A stretch of DNA of 64,000 bases. Source: Stigmatella ashevillena (lineage in GTDB: Bacteria > Myxococcota > Myxococcia > Myxococcales > Myxococcaceae). Under the pieces are notes generated by a model. The model did not search any database, was not told the origin of the DNA, and saw only the letters and a program-made list of their open reading frames with translations. The stretch spans positions 4,086,425 to 4,150,424 of the forward strand of contig NZ_JAQNDM010000002.1 in the NCBI RefSeq assembly GCF_028368975.1, given 5' to 3'. Position numbers and translations under genes: made by a program. This document shows, piece by piece, positions 6,661 to 16,140 of this stretch (within the stretch, counting starts at the first letter, position 1; each line of letters opens with the position of its first letter).

Positions 6661-9395
6661 CAGCGTCCCCACCTCTTGCGCGCCCGGGCACGGGCGGCCT
6701 CCAGCGCCGAGTCCACGCCCCCCTCGGGCTTCTGAGCCTCTGGAGCCTCCGCCGGCTTCGGCGAAGCGGGAGCGGCAGGCGCCTGAGCGGGCACTTCTCT
6801 CGCGGGCAAGGCGACACTCGTTCTGGCGGGACTCATCCCTGCGAGGACGGGCTTGCGCAGGCGAGGGCTGGAGAAGAAGCGGCGCACCCCCACCTCCGTC
6901 AGCAGCACCAGCACCGCGAACCCCACCAGCCAGGGCGCCAGCGCCACGCGGCCCTCGGACACGGGCGCATCGGCGAACAGGCCCACCAGGGACAGCCGCT
7001 CCACCCCGCCGCCCGCCTTCGCCACCGAGCGCAGCAGTTCCAGTCCCTCCGCCGCGCTGCCCGGCTCGAACTCCGGCGCATAGGGAAACGCCACGGGCGG
7101 CGCCCGCAGCGCCCGCGAGCCCAGCTTCACCACCGGGTGCCACGTTCCTCGGCCCGGCAGCGTGTACTCCCCCACCAGACGGTCCTCGTCCTCCCACCGC
7201 ATCTGCACTTCCACGGGGGCGCCGCCTCCCTCTCCCGGCAGCACCACCAGCGAGGGAAGTACCGTGGGCATCGGCTCCCCGGGCGTCAGATCCAGCGTCA
7301 CCCGCAACAGGTTGCCCCGGCGCTCGGCCCGCACCACCGCCGCATCCCGTGGCCCACTGCCTTCCTGCATGGACCAGCGCACCATGCCTTCCAGCGTCGC
7401 GCGCAGGCCTGCCCACTCCCGCAGCTCGCCGGTGAAGGGCCCATCCACCTCCGCCATGAAGGCCACCGCGCGCCCCATGCCCCGGGGCCACAGCGCCAGC
7501 AGGGGCGCGGCGTTCTCATCCAGCGTGCGCATCGCGACGCTCGCCTGGGGCTTGAGGTACGTGAGGTTGTAGCCTCCCACCTGCGGCAGCCCCAGCGCGG
7601 GCAGCCGTCCCAGCAGCGGCAGGTCCGGCGCCGCCTCCAGCGAGGTGGGCACGTCCACGAAGGCCGCGCGCGCCACGGTGATCGTCTCCTGGCTGAAGAT
7701 GCGCGGCAGGCTCAGCGCGTCATCCGCGAAGTAGACGCGGCCCCCGCCCAGTTGGGCCACCTCCCGCAGCAGGTCCGCGTCCGAGTCCTTCGGCGTGCCC
7801 AGGCCGATGACCGACACCGTCACGTTCTCCCGCCTCAGCGCGGCCAGCGTCGTCCGATAGTCGTCCGGCTCCTCCGAGTCCGCCGCGTCCGAGAACAGCA
7901 GCACGTGCCGCGTGGCCTTGTCGCTGCGCAGAATCTGCGTCTTGCCCTCGCGCAAGGCCTCACCCACGAAGATGCCGCCGCCCCCACTGAAGCCGCGCGC
8001 CACCTTGTTCAGGGGCAACCCCTCCCCCACCGGGCTCAGGGAGAAGATTTCATGCGGCTCGGTGTCCACCATGTGCACCGAGGCATCGTCCTGCTCGTTG
8101 AGCAGGGTGAGCGCCCCCACCACGCCCTCGGCAGCCACCTCCATCTTCGTGCGGCCATCGGGCACCGTCGCCCCCATCGAGCAGCTACAGTCCATCAGCA
8201 CGCTGAGCGCCACGGAGGTGCGGCGTTGCTCCTCGCGCAGCTCCAGCGACACGGGCAGCACGGGCTCCAGGACCGAGCGCCGGTAGCCTCCCTGGCCGAA
8301 GCTGTCACGGCCTCCCGTCATGACGAGCCCGCCGCCCGCCTGCTCCACGTAGGCCGCCAGCGCCTGGAGGCCGGGCTCGCCCAGGGCGTTCGCGTCCACG
8401 TTCTCCAGCACCACCGCGCCCACCCCCTCCAGGTGCTCCAACGACAGGGCGAAGGGCTCGCGCACCTCCAACCGCAGGCCCGCGGCGCCCAGCGCTTGGG
8501 CCAACGTGCCCGCCGGCTGGCGGCTGAGCAGCAGCACGCGCGGCGGCCCTTCCACGCGCAACACCGCGCGGCCCTCGTCGTTCTCCACCACCCCGTCGCC
8601 GGGCGTCTCCACCTTGAGCCGGTAACGGGCCAGGCCCTCCTTCTCGATCAGGTCTCGAAAGGGCAGCACGTTGGAGCCCGGGTGGAACTCGAACGGCCCC
8701 TTCACCAAAGGCTGGCCGTCGCGCTCCAGGAGCACCGTGCCCGTCACCGCCCCCGAGGCCACCACCACGGCGGAGAACTGGAAGGGCTCGCGCGCGGACA
8801 CCGCCGGGGGCACGTCCAGCGAGACGACGGCCAGATCCAGCGGCACCGTCTCGCGCGCCACGTGGCGGAAGTCCACGGCGATGCCCCGGGCCGCCAGCCT
8901 CCGGGCCGCCCCGCGCGCGTCCGCGCCCGTGGCCCGCCCATCCGCTACCACCAGGACCCGCCCGGCGCGCTCGGGCGGAATGAGGGCCTCGGCCGCATCC
9001 AACGCCGCCGAGAGCTCCGAGGCCTCCGCGTCCACCGGCCGGGAGAAGCCTCCGAAGGAGCCCTCCGCGCTCAGGGGCTGCTCCACCCGGGCCTCGCGCC
9101 CGAAGGTGATGACCCCCACCCGGTCCCCCGCTCGCCGCTGCCCCTCCAGCAACTTCACCAGTTCCAGGGCCACCCGGTCCGCGTCCAGCGGCATGGAGCG
9201 GGAGCGGTCCACCACCACCACCACGTCGCTGCCCGCGTGGCGCAGCACCAGTTCGGGCCCGGCGAGCGCCCCCACGGCGAGAATCAACAGCCCCCACCTC
9301 AAGGCCATGGGCACGCCCGGCCGCGCCCCGCGCTTCCAGAGGAAAAGCCCCAGGGGGACCAGCAGCACCAAGGCCTGTGGCAGGGAGAAGCTCAC
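6660..9395 (-). CDS. Double-vWA, BatA-like membrane protein with GATase-like middle
   Basis: A 911-residue protein if it begins at the GTG giving VSFSLPQALVLL; a GTG ten codons upstream (9425) is possible. Two N-terminal helices precede a vWA domain with MIDAS motif DRSRS (Asp63). Residues about 285-380 look like the glutamine-amidotransferase-like region of these proteins (GGGLVMTGGRDSFGQGG). A second vWA domain follows with DCSCS (Asp402) and FSDAADSEE. A final TM helix (about 815-835) precedes a Pro/Ala-rich tail. vWA proteins of the Bat/MoxR group bind Mg2+ and assemble membrane complexes with MoxR ATPases. It heads the vWA-YdeI-glycosyltransferase unit and is divergent from the kinase gene. 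Confidence 0.75.
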   Translation of the reverse strand: MSFSLPQALVLLVPLGLFLWKRGARPGVPMALRWGLLILAVGALAGPELVLRHAGSDVVVVVDRSRSMPLDADRVALELVKLLEGQRRAGDRVGVITFGREARVEQPLSAEGSFGGFSRPVDAEASELSAALDAAEALIPPERAGRVLVVADGRATGADARGAARRLAARGIAVDFRHVARETVPLDLAVVSLDVPPAVSAREPFQFSAVVVASGAVTGTVLLERDGQPLVKGPFEFHPGSNVLPFRDLIEKEGLARYRLKVETPGDGVVENDEGRAVLRVEGPPRVLLLSRQPAGTLAQALGAAGLRLEVREPFALSLEHLEGVGAVVLENVDANALGEPGLQALAAYVEQAGGGLVMTGGRDSFGQGGYRRSVLEPVLPVSLELREEQRRTSVALSVLMDCSCSMGATVPDGRTKMEVAAEGVVGALTLLNEQDDASVHMVDTEPHEIFSLSPVGEGLPLNKVARGFSGGGGIFVGEALREGKTQILRSDKATRHVLLFSDAADSEEPDDYRTTLAALRRENVTVSVIGLGTPKDSDADLLREVAQLGGGRVYFADDALSLPRIFSQETITVARAAFVDVPTSLEAAPDLPLLGRLPALGLPQVGGYNLTYLKPQASVAMRTLDENAAPLLALWPRGMGRAVAFMAEVDGPFTGELREWAGLRATLEGMVRWSMQEGSGPRDAAVVRAERRGNLLRVTLDLTPGEPMPTVLPSLVVLPGEGGGAPVEVQMRWEDEDRLVGEYTLPGRGTWHPVVKLGSRALRAPPVAFPYAPEFEPGSAAEGLELLRSVAKAGGGVERLSLVGLFADAPVSEGRVALAPWLVGFAVLVLLTEVGVRRFFSSPRLRKPVLAGMSPARTSVALPAREVPAQAPAAPASPKPAEAPEAQKPEGGVDSALEAARARARKRWGR

Positions 9396-9507
9396 GGATT
9401 CGGGGCACTTTACCTCTGCTCCCACCTCCGAGGCCCAGAAGGCGCCCCTTTCTCCCTGGGTCCCCTGTCAACTTTCCTGACGGGATTGGTGTAGAGTTTC
9501 TTTCGGA

Positions 9508-11103
9508 ATGGTCCCCTTCCGAGCCGGACACCTTCTGCCCTCGGTACAGGGCGCAGACTCGTTCTCCTTTCACGAGGAGCGCGCGTTCCTGCGGCAGCGG
9601 CTGGTATTTCTGTACAAGACGCTCTTCGTGCTCTCCGCCAGCTTCTTCGGCGTCACCGCGGGGGCCGGACTCCTGCTGCACCATCGGACGTGGGAGCGGG
9701 TCTTTCTCACCCCCGGCGCTTGCTCCCACCTGCTCAGCATCCTGGGCGCGCTCGGGTGCTGGCTGACCTGCCGCAACGCGGTGCTCTCCATCCGGGCGCT
9801 GAAGTGGCTGGAGGGCCTGGCCCTGGTGGGGCTGCTGTATCTCCTGAAGGTCAGCTCCTACGTCACCAACGATGTCTATGCGCTGCTGCTCGGCACCACC
9901 TGTGCGAGCATTTCCCGCGCGGTCTTCATTCCCACCTCCGTGCGCCGGACGTTCTGGCTGTCCCTGGCCTGCGCCCTGCCGGATGCCCCCCTGCTGGCGC
10001 TGAGCCTCCACAACCGCTCCGCCGACAGCATCCTGCAACCCACGGTCGACGCGCTGCTCTGGAGCGCCATCACCGTCATCCTGGCCACCCTCGTCTGCCG
10101 GACCATCTACGGGCTGCGCCAGCAGGTGCGGGATGCCCACCGCCTGGGCCAGTACACCCTGCTGGAGCCTCTGGGCGCGGGCTCCATGGGAGAAGTGTTC
10201 CTGGCCAGCCATGCCCTGCTCCGCCGCAACACCGCCATCAAGGTCCTGCGCCCTGACGCGGGGGGGCAGGATCTCGAGCGCTTCGAGCGCGAGGTGCAGC
10301 TCACCAGCCAGCTCACCCACCCCAACACCATCGCCATCTACGACTACGGCCGCACCGCCGACGGGCTCTTCTATTACGCCATGGAGTACCTGGAGGGGAT
10401 GGACCTGGCGAAGCTCCTGGCCGTCTCAGGGCCCCAGCCGCCCGAGCGCGTCATCCACGTGCTCAGCCAGGTCTGCGGCGCGCTCGAGGAGGCGCACGGC
10501 CAGGGGCTGCTCCACCGGGACATCAAGCCCGCGAACCTCTTCCTCTGTCGGCGCCGGGGCATCCCGGACCTGGTGAAGGTGCTGGACTTCGGGCTGGTGA
10601 AGCAACTGGGGGGCACCGAGGAGCCCGGTTCCGCCGAGGGCCCCGTGCTGGCCGGCACGCCGCTCTACCTGTCTCCCGAGACGTTCGCCGCCCCAGAGAA
10701 GGTGGACGCGCGCTCGGATCTCTATTCGTTGGGGGCGGTGGGGTACGCCCTGCTCACGGGCCACCATGTTTTCGAGGGGCCGAGCGCCTCGGAGATTTGC
10801 GCGCACCACGTGAACACGCCGCCCACGCCCCCGGAGGTCCGCCTGGGCACCGCGCTGCCCGCGGACCTGTGCGCCATCATCCTGCGCTGTCTGGAGAAGC
10901 AGCCCGAGGCCCGGTTCTCCAGCGCCCGGGAGCTGCGCACGGCCTTGGAAGCGTGCGTGCACGCCCGCGCCTGGACGGAGCTGGAGGCCGAGCAGTGGTG
11001 GGAGGCCCAGCAGGACGCGGAGCTGGAGAAGACGTTCGTGCGGACCAACCCCCTGGCGCTCTCCCAGACGCTGGTGACGGACTTGAGCCATCGCGCGGCG
11101 TAA
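9508..11103 (+). CDS. Membrane-anchored Ser/Thr protein kinase
   Basis: A 531-residue protein with an inverted layout: five or six N-terminal TM helices (residues about 36-200) and then a C-terminal Hanks-type kinase domain (215-480). All core motifs are present: LGAGSMGEV P-loop, AIKVL with Lys245, HRDIKPAN with Asp338, and DFG at 360-362 followed by GTPLYLSPE. It should be active and cytoplasmic, with the membrane part as a possible sensor. It sits alone on the plus strand between two Bat-like minus-strand blocks, ending nine bases from the convergent vWA gene, so it may regulate that envelope module. Myxobacteria are rich in such kinases; substrates are unknown. Confidence 0.9.
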   Translation: MVPFRAGHLLPSVQGADSFSFHEERAFLRQRLVFLYKTLFVLSASFFGVTAGAGLLLHHRTWERVFLTPGACSHLLSILGALGCWLTCRNAVLSIRALKWLEGLALVGLLYLLKVSSYVTNDVYALLLGTTCASISRAVFIPTSVRRTFWLSLACALPDAPLLALSLHNRSADSILQPTVDALLWSAITVILATLVCRTIYGLRQQVRDAHRLGQYTLLEPLGAGSMGEVFLASHALLRRNTAIKVLRPDAGGQDLERFEREVQLTSQLTHPNTIAIYDYGRTADGLFYYAMEYLEGMDLAKLLAVSGPQPPERVIHVLSQVCGALEEAHGQGLLHRDIKPANLFLCRRRGIPDLVKVLDFGLVKQLGGTEEPGSAEGPVLAGTPLYLSPETFAAPEKVDARSDLYSLGAVGYALLTGHHVFEGPSASEICAHHVNTPPTPPEVRLGTALPADLCAIILRCLEKQPEARFSSARELRTALEACVHARAWTELEAEQWWEAQQDAELEKTFVRTNPLALSQTLVTDLSHRAA

Positions 11104-11112
11104 CGACCCCGC

Positions 11113-12831
11113 TCACAGCCGCCGCGTCACGTAGAAGTCCGCCAGCAGCGCGCCCAAGAGCACCACCAGCGGCCAGCGCGCCCGTCCCTCCGCGCCCGCG
11201 TCCCGCGCGTCCGTCTCCTCGGCCTGGGCTTCCCGTTCTCCCCGGCCTCGGCCCCGCAAGTCCGACTCCCGGGCATCCAGGGACAACACGTCCGCCACGT
11301 CCACCACGTCGCCCTCCCGCACCAACGCATAGCGGCCGGGCACGGGCGGCGCGGGCAGGGTGAGCGCACCGGCTCCAAACAGGGGCTTCTCCCCCAACGG
11401 CCCTTCCAGGGCGTAGCGGACTCCCGCCTCCGTCACCACGGGCAAGGGCTCTCCCACGTTGAGCTGCCGCCGGGGAAACCCTTCCTTCGTCCGCCTCGCC
11501 TCGCGCAGCACGTTCCCCAGCAGCACCGGCCAGGCCGGCGTGCGCTGGAGGTTGGAGCGGGACAACGCCAGGTTGAGGTGGATCCGGCCATCCTCCTCGG
11601 ACAGCAGCACCGCGTCCTCCGCCGTCACCAAGGGGTGCCCGGGAGGGTTGTCCCCCGCCGTCCAGCGCACGCCCCCCAACTGCACGTCATCCAGCAGCGG
11701 ATGGCCCTTCTCGGAGAAGAAGGGGCCCACGAAGGTGCGCAGCTTGCCTGAGGCGCCCACCGTCAGCCGCGCATCCGTGCCCGGAGGGCCCCACACGGGC
11801 ACGCCTTCCCCCGCCCCCACCTCCACGCCCGGCGCCACCGCCAGGAAGCGCTCCAACGCCTGGCGCGCGGGGGCCTCCAGCGCCTCCCCCAGGGCCAGGC
11901 GCACCGGGCGCACCGCGGAGGGCACCAGCCGCGCCTGCCCATCCTCCGGCAGCGCGTCCGGTGGCAACGTCACCTCCACATCGCCGGCGTTCTCGAAGGT
12001 CAGGCGCACCGTCGCCGCGCCCTCGGCGGGCAGCTCCACCCGCTCGCTTCGCTCGGAGCCCTCCTTCGCACCCGCCCCAGGCCGCGCGAGGATGCGCAGG
12101 TCCACCTGCTCTGGCCCACCGAAGCGCGCCACCCGCAGCGTCACCGTCGCCCGCGCGCCCTCGTCCCGCCGCTGCGCGGACACCAGCGCCACGTTGTCCC
12201 GGGGCACGCCCAGCGCCGTCCACCGCACCGTGGGGGGAACCGCCACCCCCTCCTCCGGCATCGCATCCGTGAAGAAGTGCACGTGCCGACCCGGCCCGGC
12301 CAGCTCCTGGGCCCATAATAAGGTGGCGGTCACCTCGTGACTGGCCCCCAGCGCCTGGAAAGACTCCAGCGCCGCCAGCGCCCGCGAGGGCTCTGCCTCT
12401 GGCCCCGCGAGGACGCGGGGGGACAGGCCACTGGCCAGCACCGTCACCCGCGTGGCGCGCTCTTCTTTCAAACGCAGGGCGGCCTCGCGGCGCACCTGCT
12501 CCAGCACCGCCACCCCGTCCGGCCCCCGGGCCGAGAGCGAGAGGCCGCCATCCACCACCAGCACCACGTGGCGCCCCGAGGCGTCCTCTCCCCAGCGCAC
12601 GTCCGCCAGGAAGAGGGCCGCGGCGAGCACCGCCAGCATCTCCAACAGGAAGGAGGCCTCGCGGGTGAACCGCTCGAAGCGAGGACCCGCCTCGGCCCGA
12701 GGGCGCGGCGTGCGCCAGAGGAACAGGGCACTCACGGTGACGGGCTTCTGCCGCCGCCGCAGGAAGTAGGCCGCCGCCAGGGGCACCCACGCCCCCAGTG
12801 CCAGCAATCCCCAGGGAAAGCCGAAGCTCAC
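11113..12831 (-). CDS. BatA-type vWA membrane protein
   Basis: A 572-residue protein starting at a GTG (VSFGFPWGLLALG) in a GTGA junction with the DUF58 gene. It has the BatA N-terminus: a first TM helix, FLRRRQKPVTVSALFLW, a second TM helix and then a vWA domain. The MIDAS is degenerate (VVDGGLSLS instead of DxSxS), so metal binding is doubtful. A C-terminal TM helix (about 555-570) ends in VTRRL. It is the last gene of the seven-gene operon. Bat proteins are membrane partners of MoxR/DUF58 systems tied to envelope stress and aerotolerance in other bacteria. Confidence 0.75.
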   Translation of the reverse strand: MSFGFPWGLLALGAWVPLAAAYFLRRRQKPVTVSALFLWRTPRPRAEAGPRFERFTREASFLLEMLAVLAAALFLADVRWGEDASGRHVVLVVDGGLSLSARGPDGVAVLEQVRREAALRLKEERATRVTVLASGLSPRVLAGPEAEPSRALAALESFQALGASHEVTATLLWAQELAGPGRHVHFFTDAMPEEGVAVPPTVRWTALGVPRDNVALVSAQRRDEGARATVTLRVARFGGPEQVDLRILARPGAGAKEGSERSERVELPAEGAATVRLTFENAGDVEVTLPPDALPEDGQARLVPSAVRPVRLALGEALEAPARQALERFLAVAPGVEVGAGEGVPVWGPPGTDARLTVGASGKLRTFVGPFFSEKGHPLLDDVQLGGVRWTAGDNPPGHPLVTAEDAVLLSEEDGRIHLNLALSRSNLQRTPAWPVLLGNVLREARRTKEGFPRRQLNVGEPLPVVTEAGVRYALEGPLGEKPLFGAGALTLPAPPVPGRYALVREGDVVDVADVLSLDARESDLRGRGRGEREAQAEETDARDAGAEGRARWPLVVLLGALLADFYVTRRL

Positions 12832-13685
12832 GCGCCGCCTCCCGCCAGGAAGAGGGCCCGCAGCGGGCCTCGCACCAACGCCTCCAGCGGCTCCGGGGCG
12901 GGAGCCGTCAACAGGGCCGCCCGCGCCCGCAGCGCCGAGGTGCGCAGCACCCGCTGGTGCTCCGTGAAGCGGCGCGTGTAAGCGGCCAGCACGTCCTCGG
13001 TGAGCAGTTCCTCCAACGCCGCGCCACTCTCGGCATCCACCAGCCGGGCTCCCTCTCCGCCCGAGGGCTCCAGGTCCTCCGCGTCCAGCACCTGCACCAG
13101 GAAGAGGGCCGAGGCCCCCCGCGACAACCGGGCCACGAGGCCGGCCAGGTCCGCCTCGAAGAGGAAGTCGCTCACCACCACCCGGAGGCCACACGGCCTC
13201 AAGGGCGGGAGCCGTCCCAAGGCCCGTGGCAGATCATCCCGCGCATCGAACACCGAGGCCCGCAGGGCCGCGCGGCAGGCGGGCCCCTGCGTCCGCTCCC
13301 CCCGCGCCCCCGAGGTGAGCACCGTGGGCGTCAGCCCTTGCAGCCCTCCCACCTCCACCGTCAGCAGCGCCAGTTCCCGCGCGCGGGCCTCCTTGCTGGG
13401 GCTGAGCGCCATGGAGCACGAGCCATCCACCAGCACCTCCAGGCGCGGCGACACCTCGTCCTGGCGCACCCGGAGCACCATCTCCCCCGTGCGCGCCACC
13501 GCGTTCCAGTCCACCTGCCGCAGGTCATCGCCGGGCTGGTAGGCGCGGAAGTCATGCAGCTCCATCGAGGCGCCCACGGAGGTGGCGCGCACCTCGCCCA
13601 CCCGTCCCCGGTGAGGCACGCGGGGCAGCGCCAGGGACAACCCCGGGGCCAGCCGGGCCACCGCCTTGTCGTCCATCCCGCTCAC
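12828..13685 (-). CDS. DUF58 domain protein (MoxR partner)
   Basis: A 285-residue cytosolic DUF58 protein. The hallmark ELHDFRAYQPGDDLRQVDWNAVARTGEMVLR lies near residues 42-72 (quoted motif core: YQPGDDLRQVDW), followed by a vWA-like strand LVDGSCSMALS that keeps DxSxS. The GTG start forms a GTGA junction with the upstream permease stop; an ATG three codons in is an alternative. DUF58 proteins are encoded beside MoxR ATPases and are thought to be adaptor or client subunits. Here an ABC transporter pair separates it from moxR, which is unusual. Confidence 0.85.
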   Translation of the reverse strand: MSGMDDKAVARLAPGLSLALPRVPHRGRVGEVRATSVGASMELHDFRAYQPGDDLRQVDWNAVARTGEMVLRVRQDEVSPRLEVLVDGSCSMALSPSKEARARELALLTVEVGGLQGLTPTVLTSGARGERTQGPACRAALRASVFDARDDLPRALGRLPPLRPCGLRVVVSDFLFEADLAGLVARLSRGASALFLVQVLDAEDLEPSGGEGARLVDAESGAALEELLTEDVLAAYTRRFTEHQRVLRTSALRARAALLTAPAPEPLEALVRGPLRALFLAGGGA

Positions 13686-15166
13686 GCGGCGTGCGCCTGC
13701 CGCTCACGCCGGGCGAGCACCCGGTCCGCGACGAAGGTGGCCAGCACCGCCACCCCACACACGAAGAAGAGCAGCTCCGGCGTCATCTTGGGCTGCTCGT
13801 ACATGTATTCGTACGTGGCGAAGTTCACGGTCCCCACGGTGGGATTGAGCAGGTTGAGGAGGCCGTCATCGGACTGGCGCCCCAACAGCAGGGCCACCAG
13901 GGGCGGAATCACGCTGCCCAGGCCCACCAGCGTCACGAAGAGGATGCGCACCGACACGGGAGAGGCCCAGCGATCCGAGCGTGGCATCCGCCCCATCAGC
14001 AGCGCCGCCGAGAGGAACAAGAGCGCGTAGGCCGCCGAGGCACCGGTGGCGAGGATCACCGGCCCGTGGTTGGTTCTCGTGTTGGGGGAGTTCACCTGGA
14101 GCAGCACGCAGAGCGCCGCCCACCCGAGCATCAGCACCACCATGAGCCGGAAGCCGCGCAAGGCCCCCGGACGCAGCAGGGACCACACATGGGTCTTCGC
14201 CCGGAGCGCCCGTGCCTGCCCATCCACATCGGTGACGAGCAGGAGGCCTGCCAGGGTGAGGTGCAGGGTGCCCAGCAGGCCGCCAATGAACGCCACTTCC
14301 TGCTCCTGGGATTGCGTCCACCAGATCCCCACCAGCACCACCGCGCTCAACACCATCTGGATCAACAGCGCGCGGCGAGGGCCTCGCGTGTAGTCCTCGG
14401 TGCTCAGGCTCAACCGCGAGGCGGCTGTCTCGAAGAGGAGCGCGCCGTAGCTCACCATCAGCCACAGCGCCACGCCCACGACATAGAGAAACTCCTCCTC
14501 GCGCATCCAGCGGGGGTTCCCCGTGCTCAGGGCGAACGCCACCCCCAGCCCCTGGGCCACACCCAACCCCAGCACGCCCAGCACCACGAAGTGCATGAAG
14601 GCGCGCCCCAGCCGCCCATCGGCCAGCGTGGCCGCGCACACCGCCAGCACCGTCAGGAAGACCAGCCAGAGCGCCCCCAGCGCCAGCACCACCAGGATGC
14701 TCATCAACTCGATGCCATTGAGGTAGTAGCTGAACAGCAGGAACGGCCCCGCCGCCGAGGCATACAGCCCCGCCTGGATGAGGAAGCTGGCCACCTTGCC
14801 CCGCAGGATGCGCCGGGGCCCCAGGCCGGTGAGGGTCAGCAACACCCACGTCTCATCCTCGCGCTCACGCGCCAGCGACCGGTACGCGCTGTAGGGGATG
14901 ATGAAGAAGTGCACCAGCCCCAGGAAGACGAAGAAGGTGAAGAAGTACGTCTGCCCCTTGGGCCGGTAGCTGCCCCCGCTCATGTCCGCGTACGCCAACA
15001 ACGACACCAGCAGACACGCGAGCAGCATCAGCCCGAAGCACACCCAGAAGAGCCGCGTGCGCAGCCCCTGGCGGACCTCCTTCACCACCAGCGGGTTGAG
15101 CCGCTCCCCCAACCGCTCTGCCAACCGGGCCCACCGGGAGGGCAGCAGCGCCACGTCCTCGCTCAC
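13682..15166 (-). CDS. ABC-2 type transporter permease
   Basis: A 494-residue membrane protein starting at a GTG in a GTGA junction with the ABC ATPase gene. It opens with an amphipathic region and NPLVVKEVRQGLRTR, typical of ABC-2 permeases, and then about twelve hydrophobic segments, roughly twice the six of a standard ABC-2 subunit. The first helix pair flanks an AREREDETWVLLTLTGLGPRRILRGK cytoplasmic loop (core: DETWVLLTLTGL) that couples to the ATPase. It probably exports an envelope component; nothing identifies the substrate. It is embedded in the Bat/MoxR operon. Confidence 0.85.
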   Translation of the reverse strand: MSEDVALLPSRWARLAERLGERLNPLVVKEVRQGLRTRLFWVCFGLMLLACLLVSLLAYADMSGGSYRPKGQTYFFTFFVFLGLVHFFIIPYSAYRSLAREREDETWVLLTLTGLGPRRILRGKVASFLIQAGLYASAAGPFLLFSYYLNGIELMSILVVLALGALWLVFLTVLAVCAATLADGRLGRAFMHFVVLGVLGLGVAQGLGVAFALSTGNPRWMREEEFLYVVGVALWLMVSYGALLFETAASRLSLSTEDYTRGPRRALLIQMVLSAVVLVGIWWTQSQEQEVAFIGGLLGTLHLTLAGLLLVTDVDGQARALRAKTHVWSLLRPGALRGFRLMVVLMLGWAALCVLLQVNSPNTRTNHGPVILATGASAAYALLFLSAALLMGRMPRSDRWASPVSVRILFVTLVGLGSVIPPLVALLLGRQSDDGLLNLLNPTVGTVNFATYEYMYEQPKMTPELLFFVCGVAVLATFVADRVLARRERQAHAA

Positions 15167-16140
15167 GCCACCCTCCCCTTCGTCACCGTCATGAAGGCAT
15201 CCTCGAGGTTCAGCGAGCGATGGCTGAACGCGCACACCGGCACGCCCGCCATCACCAGCACCGCCAGGAGCCGCGCCGCCGCCTCGTCCACCTGCGCCAG
15301 GGTGGACCCTGGCTCCAGCGTCAGCCTCACGCGCAGGCCGCCCGCCTCCTGCGTCACCTGGCCGATTCCCGGCTGCTCCAGCAGCAACCGCTCCGCGCGC
15401 GCATAGGCCGCGTCCCCTTCGGCCCCCACCGCCAGCCGCACCAGCAACTCCGCCCCGTTGCCCGAGCTGCGCGCCAGCAGCTCCGCCACATTCCCCGTGG
15501 CCAGGAGCCGCCCCTGCTCGATGATGGCGCAGGTGTCGCAGATCTCCGCCAGCTCCGTGAGGATGTGGCTGGAGATGAGGACCGCCTTGCCCTGATCCGC
15601 CAGCGCCCGCAGCAGCTCGCGCAGCTCGATGCGGGCGCGCGGATCCAACCCATCCGCCGGCTCGTCGAGGATGAGCAGCTTCGGATCGTGCAGCAGCGTG
15701 CGCCCGAGCGCCACCCGCTGCTTCATGCCCTTGGAGAGCGCGCTGGTGAGCTTGTCCTTCAGCGGGTGGAGCCCCGTGAAGTCCATCACCGAGGCCACCC
15801 GCTGGCGGCGCAAGGCCCCCTTCAAGCCATAGGCCCGGGCGAAGAAGTCCAGGAACTCCCAGACGGTGACATCGTCATAGGTGCCATAGCGGTCCGGCAT
15901 GTAGCCGATGAGCGGCCGGGCCTGATCCGGCGCGTCCACCAGCGAGCGCCCATCCAGCAGCACCTCGCCCTGAGTCGGCGCATCCAACGTGGCGAGGATG
16001 CGCATGGTGGTGCTCTTCCCCGCGCCGTTGGGCCCGATGAAGCCGAGGATGGTGCCCGCATCCAATTCGAAGGACACGTCATCCACGGCGCGCAGGGCGC
16101 CATAGTCCCGCCGCAGCCCCTTCACCTCCAGCAGGCTCAT
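15163..16140 (-). CDS. ABC transporter ATP-binding protein
   Basis: A 325-residue ATPase with Walker [11 protein letters not shown]-loop region [16 protein letters not shown], signature LSKGMKQR, Walker [14 protein letters not shown] and H-loop SSHI, plus a C-terminal extension common in ABC-2 exporters. It overlaps the upstream gene by ATGA and the downstream permease by GTGA, so it forms an exporter with that permease. The close coupling to MoxR, DUF58 and vWA genes suggests the exporter and the chaperone-like module work on the same envelope process. Confidence 0.9.
   Translation of the reverse strand: MSLLEVKGLRRDYGALRAVDDVSFELDAGTILGFIGPNGAGKSTTMRILATLDAPTQGEVLLDGRSLVDAPDQARPLIGYMPDRYGTYDDVTVWEFLDFFARAYGLKGALRRQRVASVMDFTGLHPLKDKLTSALSKGMKQRVALGRTLLHDPKLLILDEPADGLDPRARIELRELLRALADQGKAVLISSHILTELAEICDTCAIIEQGRLLATGNVAELLARSSGNGAELLVRLAVGAEGDAAYARAERLLLEQPGIGQVTQEAGGLRVRLTLEPGSTLAQVDEAAARLLAVLVMAGVPVCAFSHRSLNLEDAFMTVTKGRVA

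Noticed and set aside
6661-7491. Upstream extension of the YdeI-like protein.
   Set aside because: The extension lies inside the vWA gene in another frame and consists of Gly/Arg/Ala repeats; the TGATG junction sets the start.
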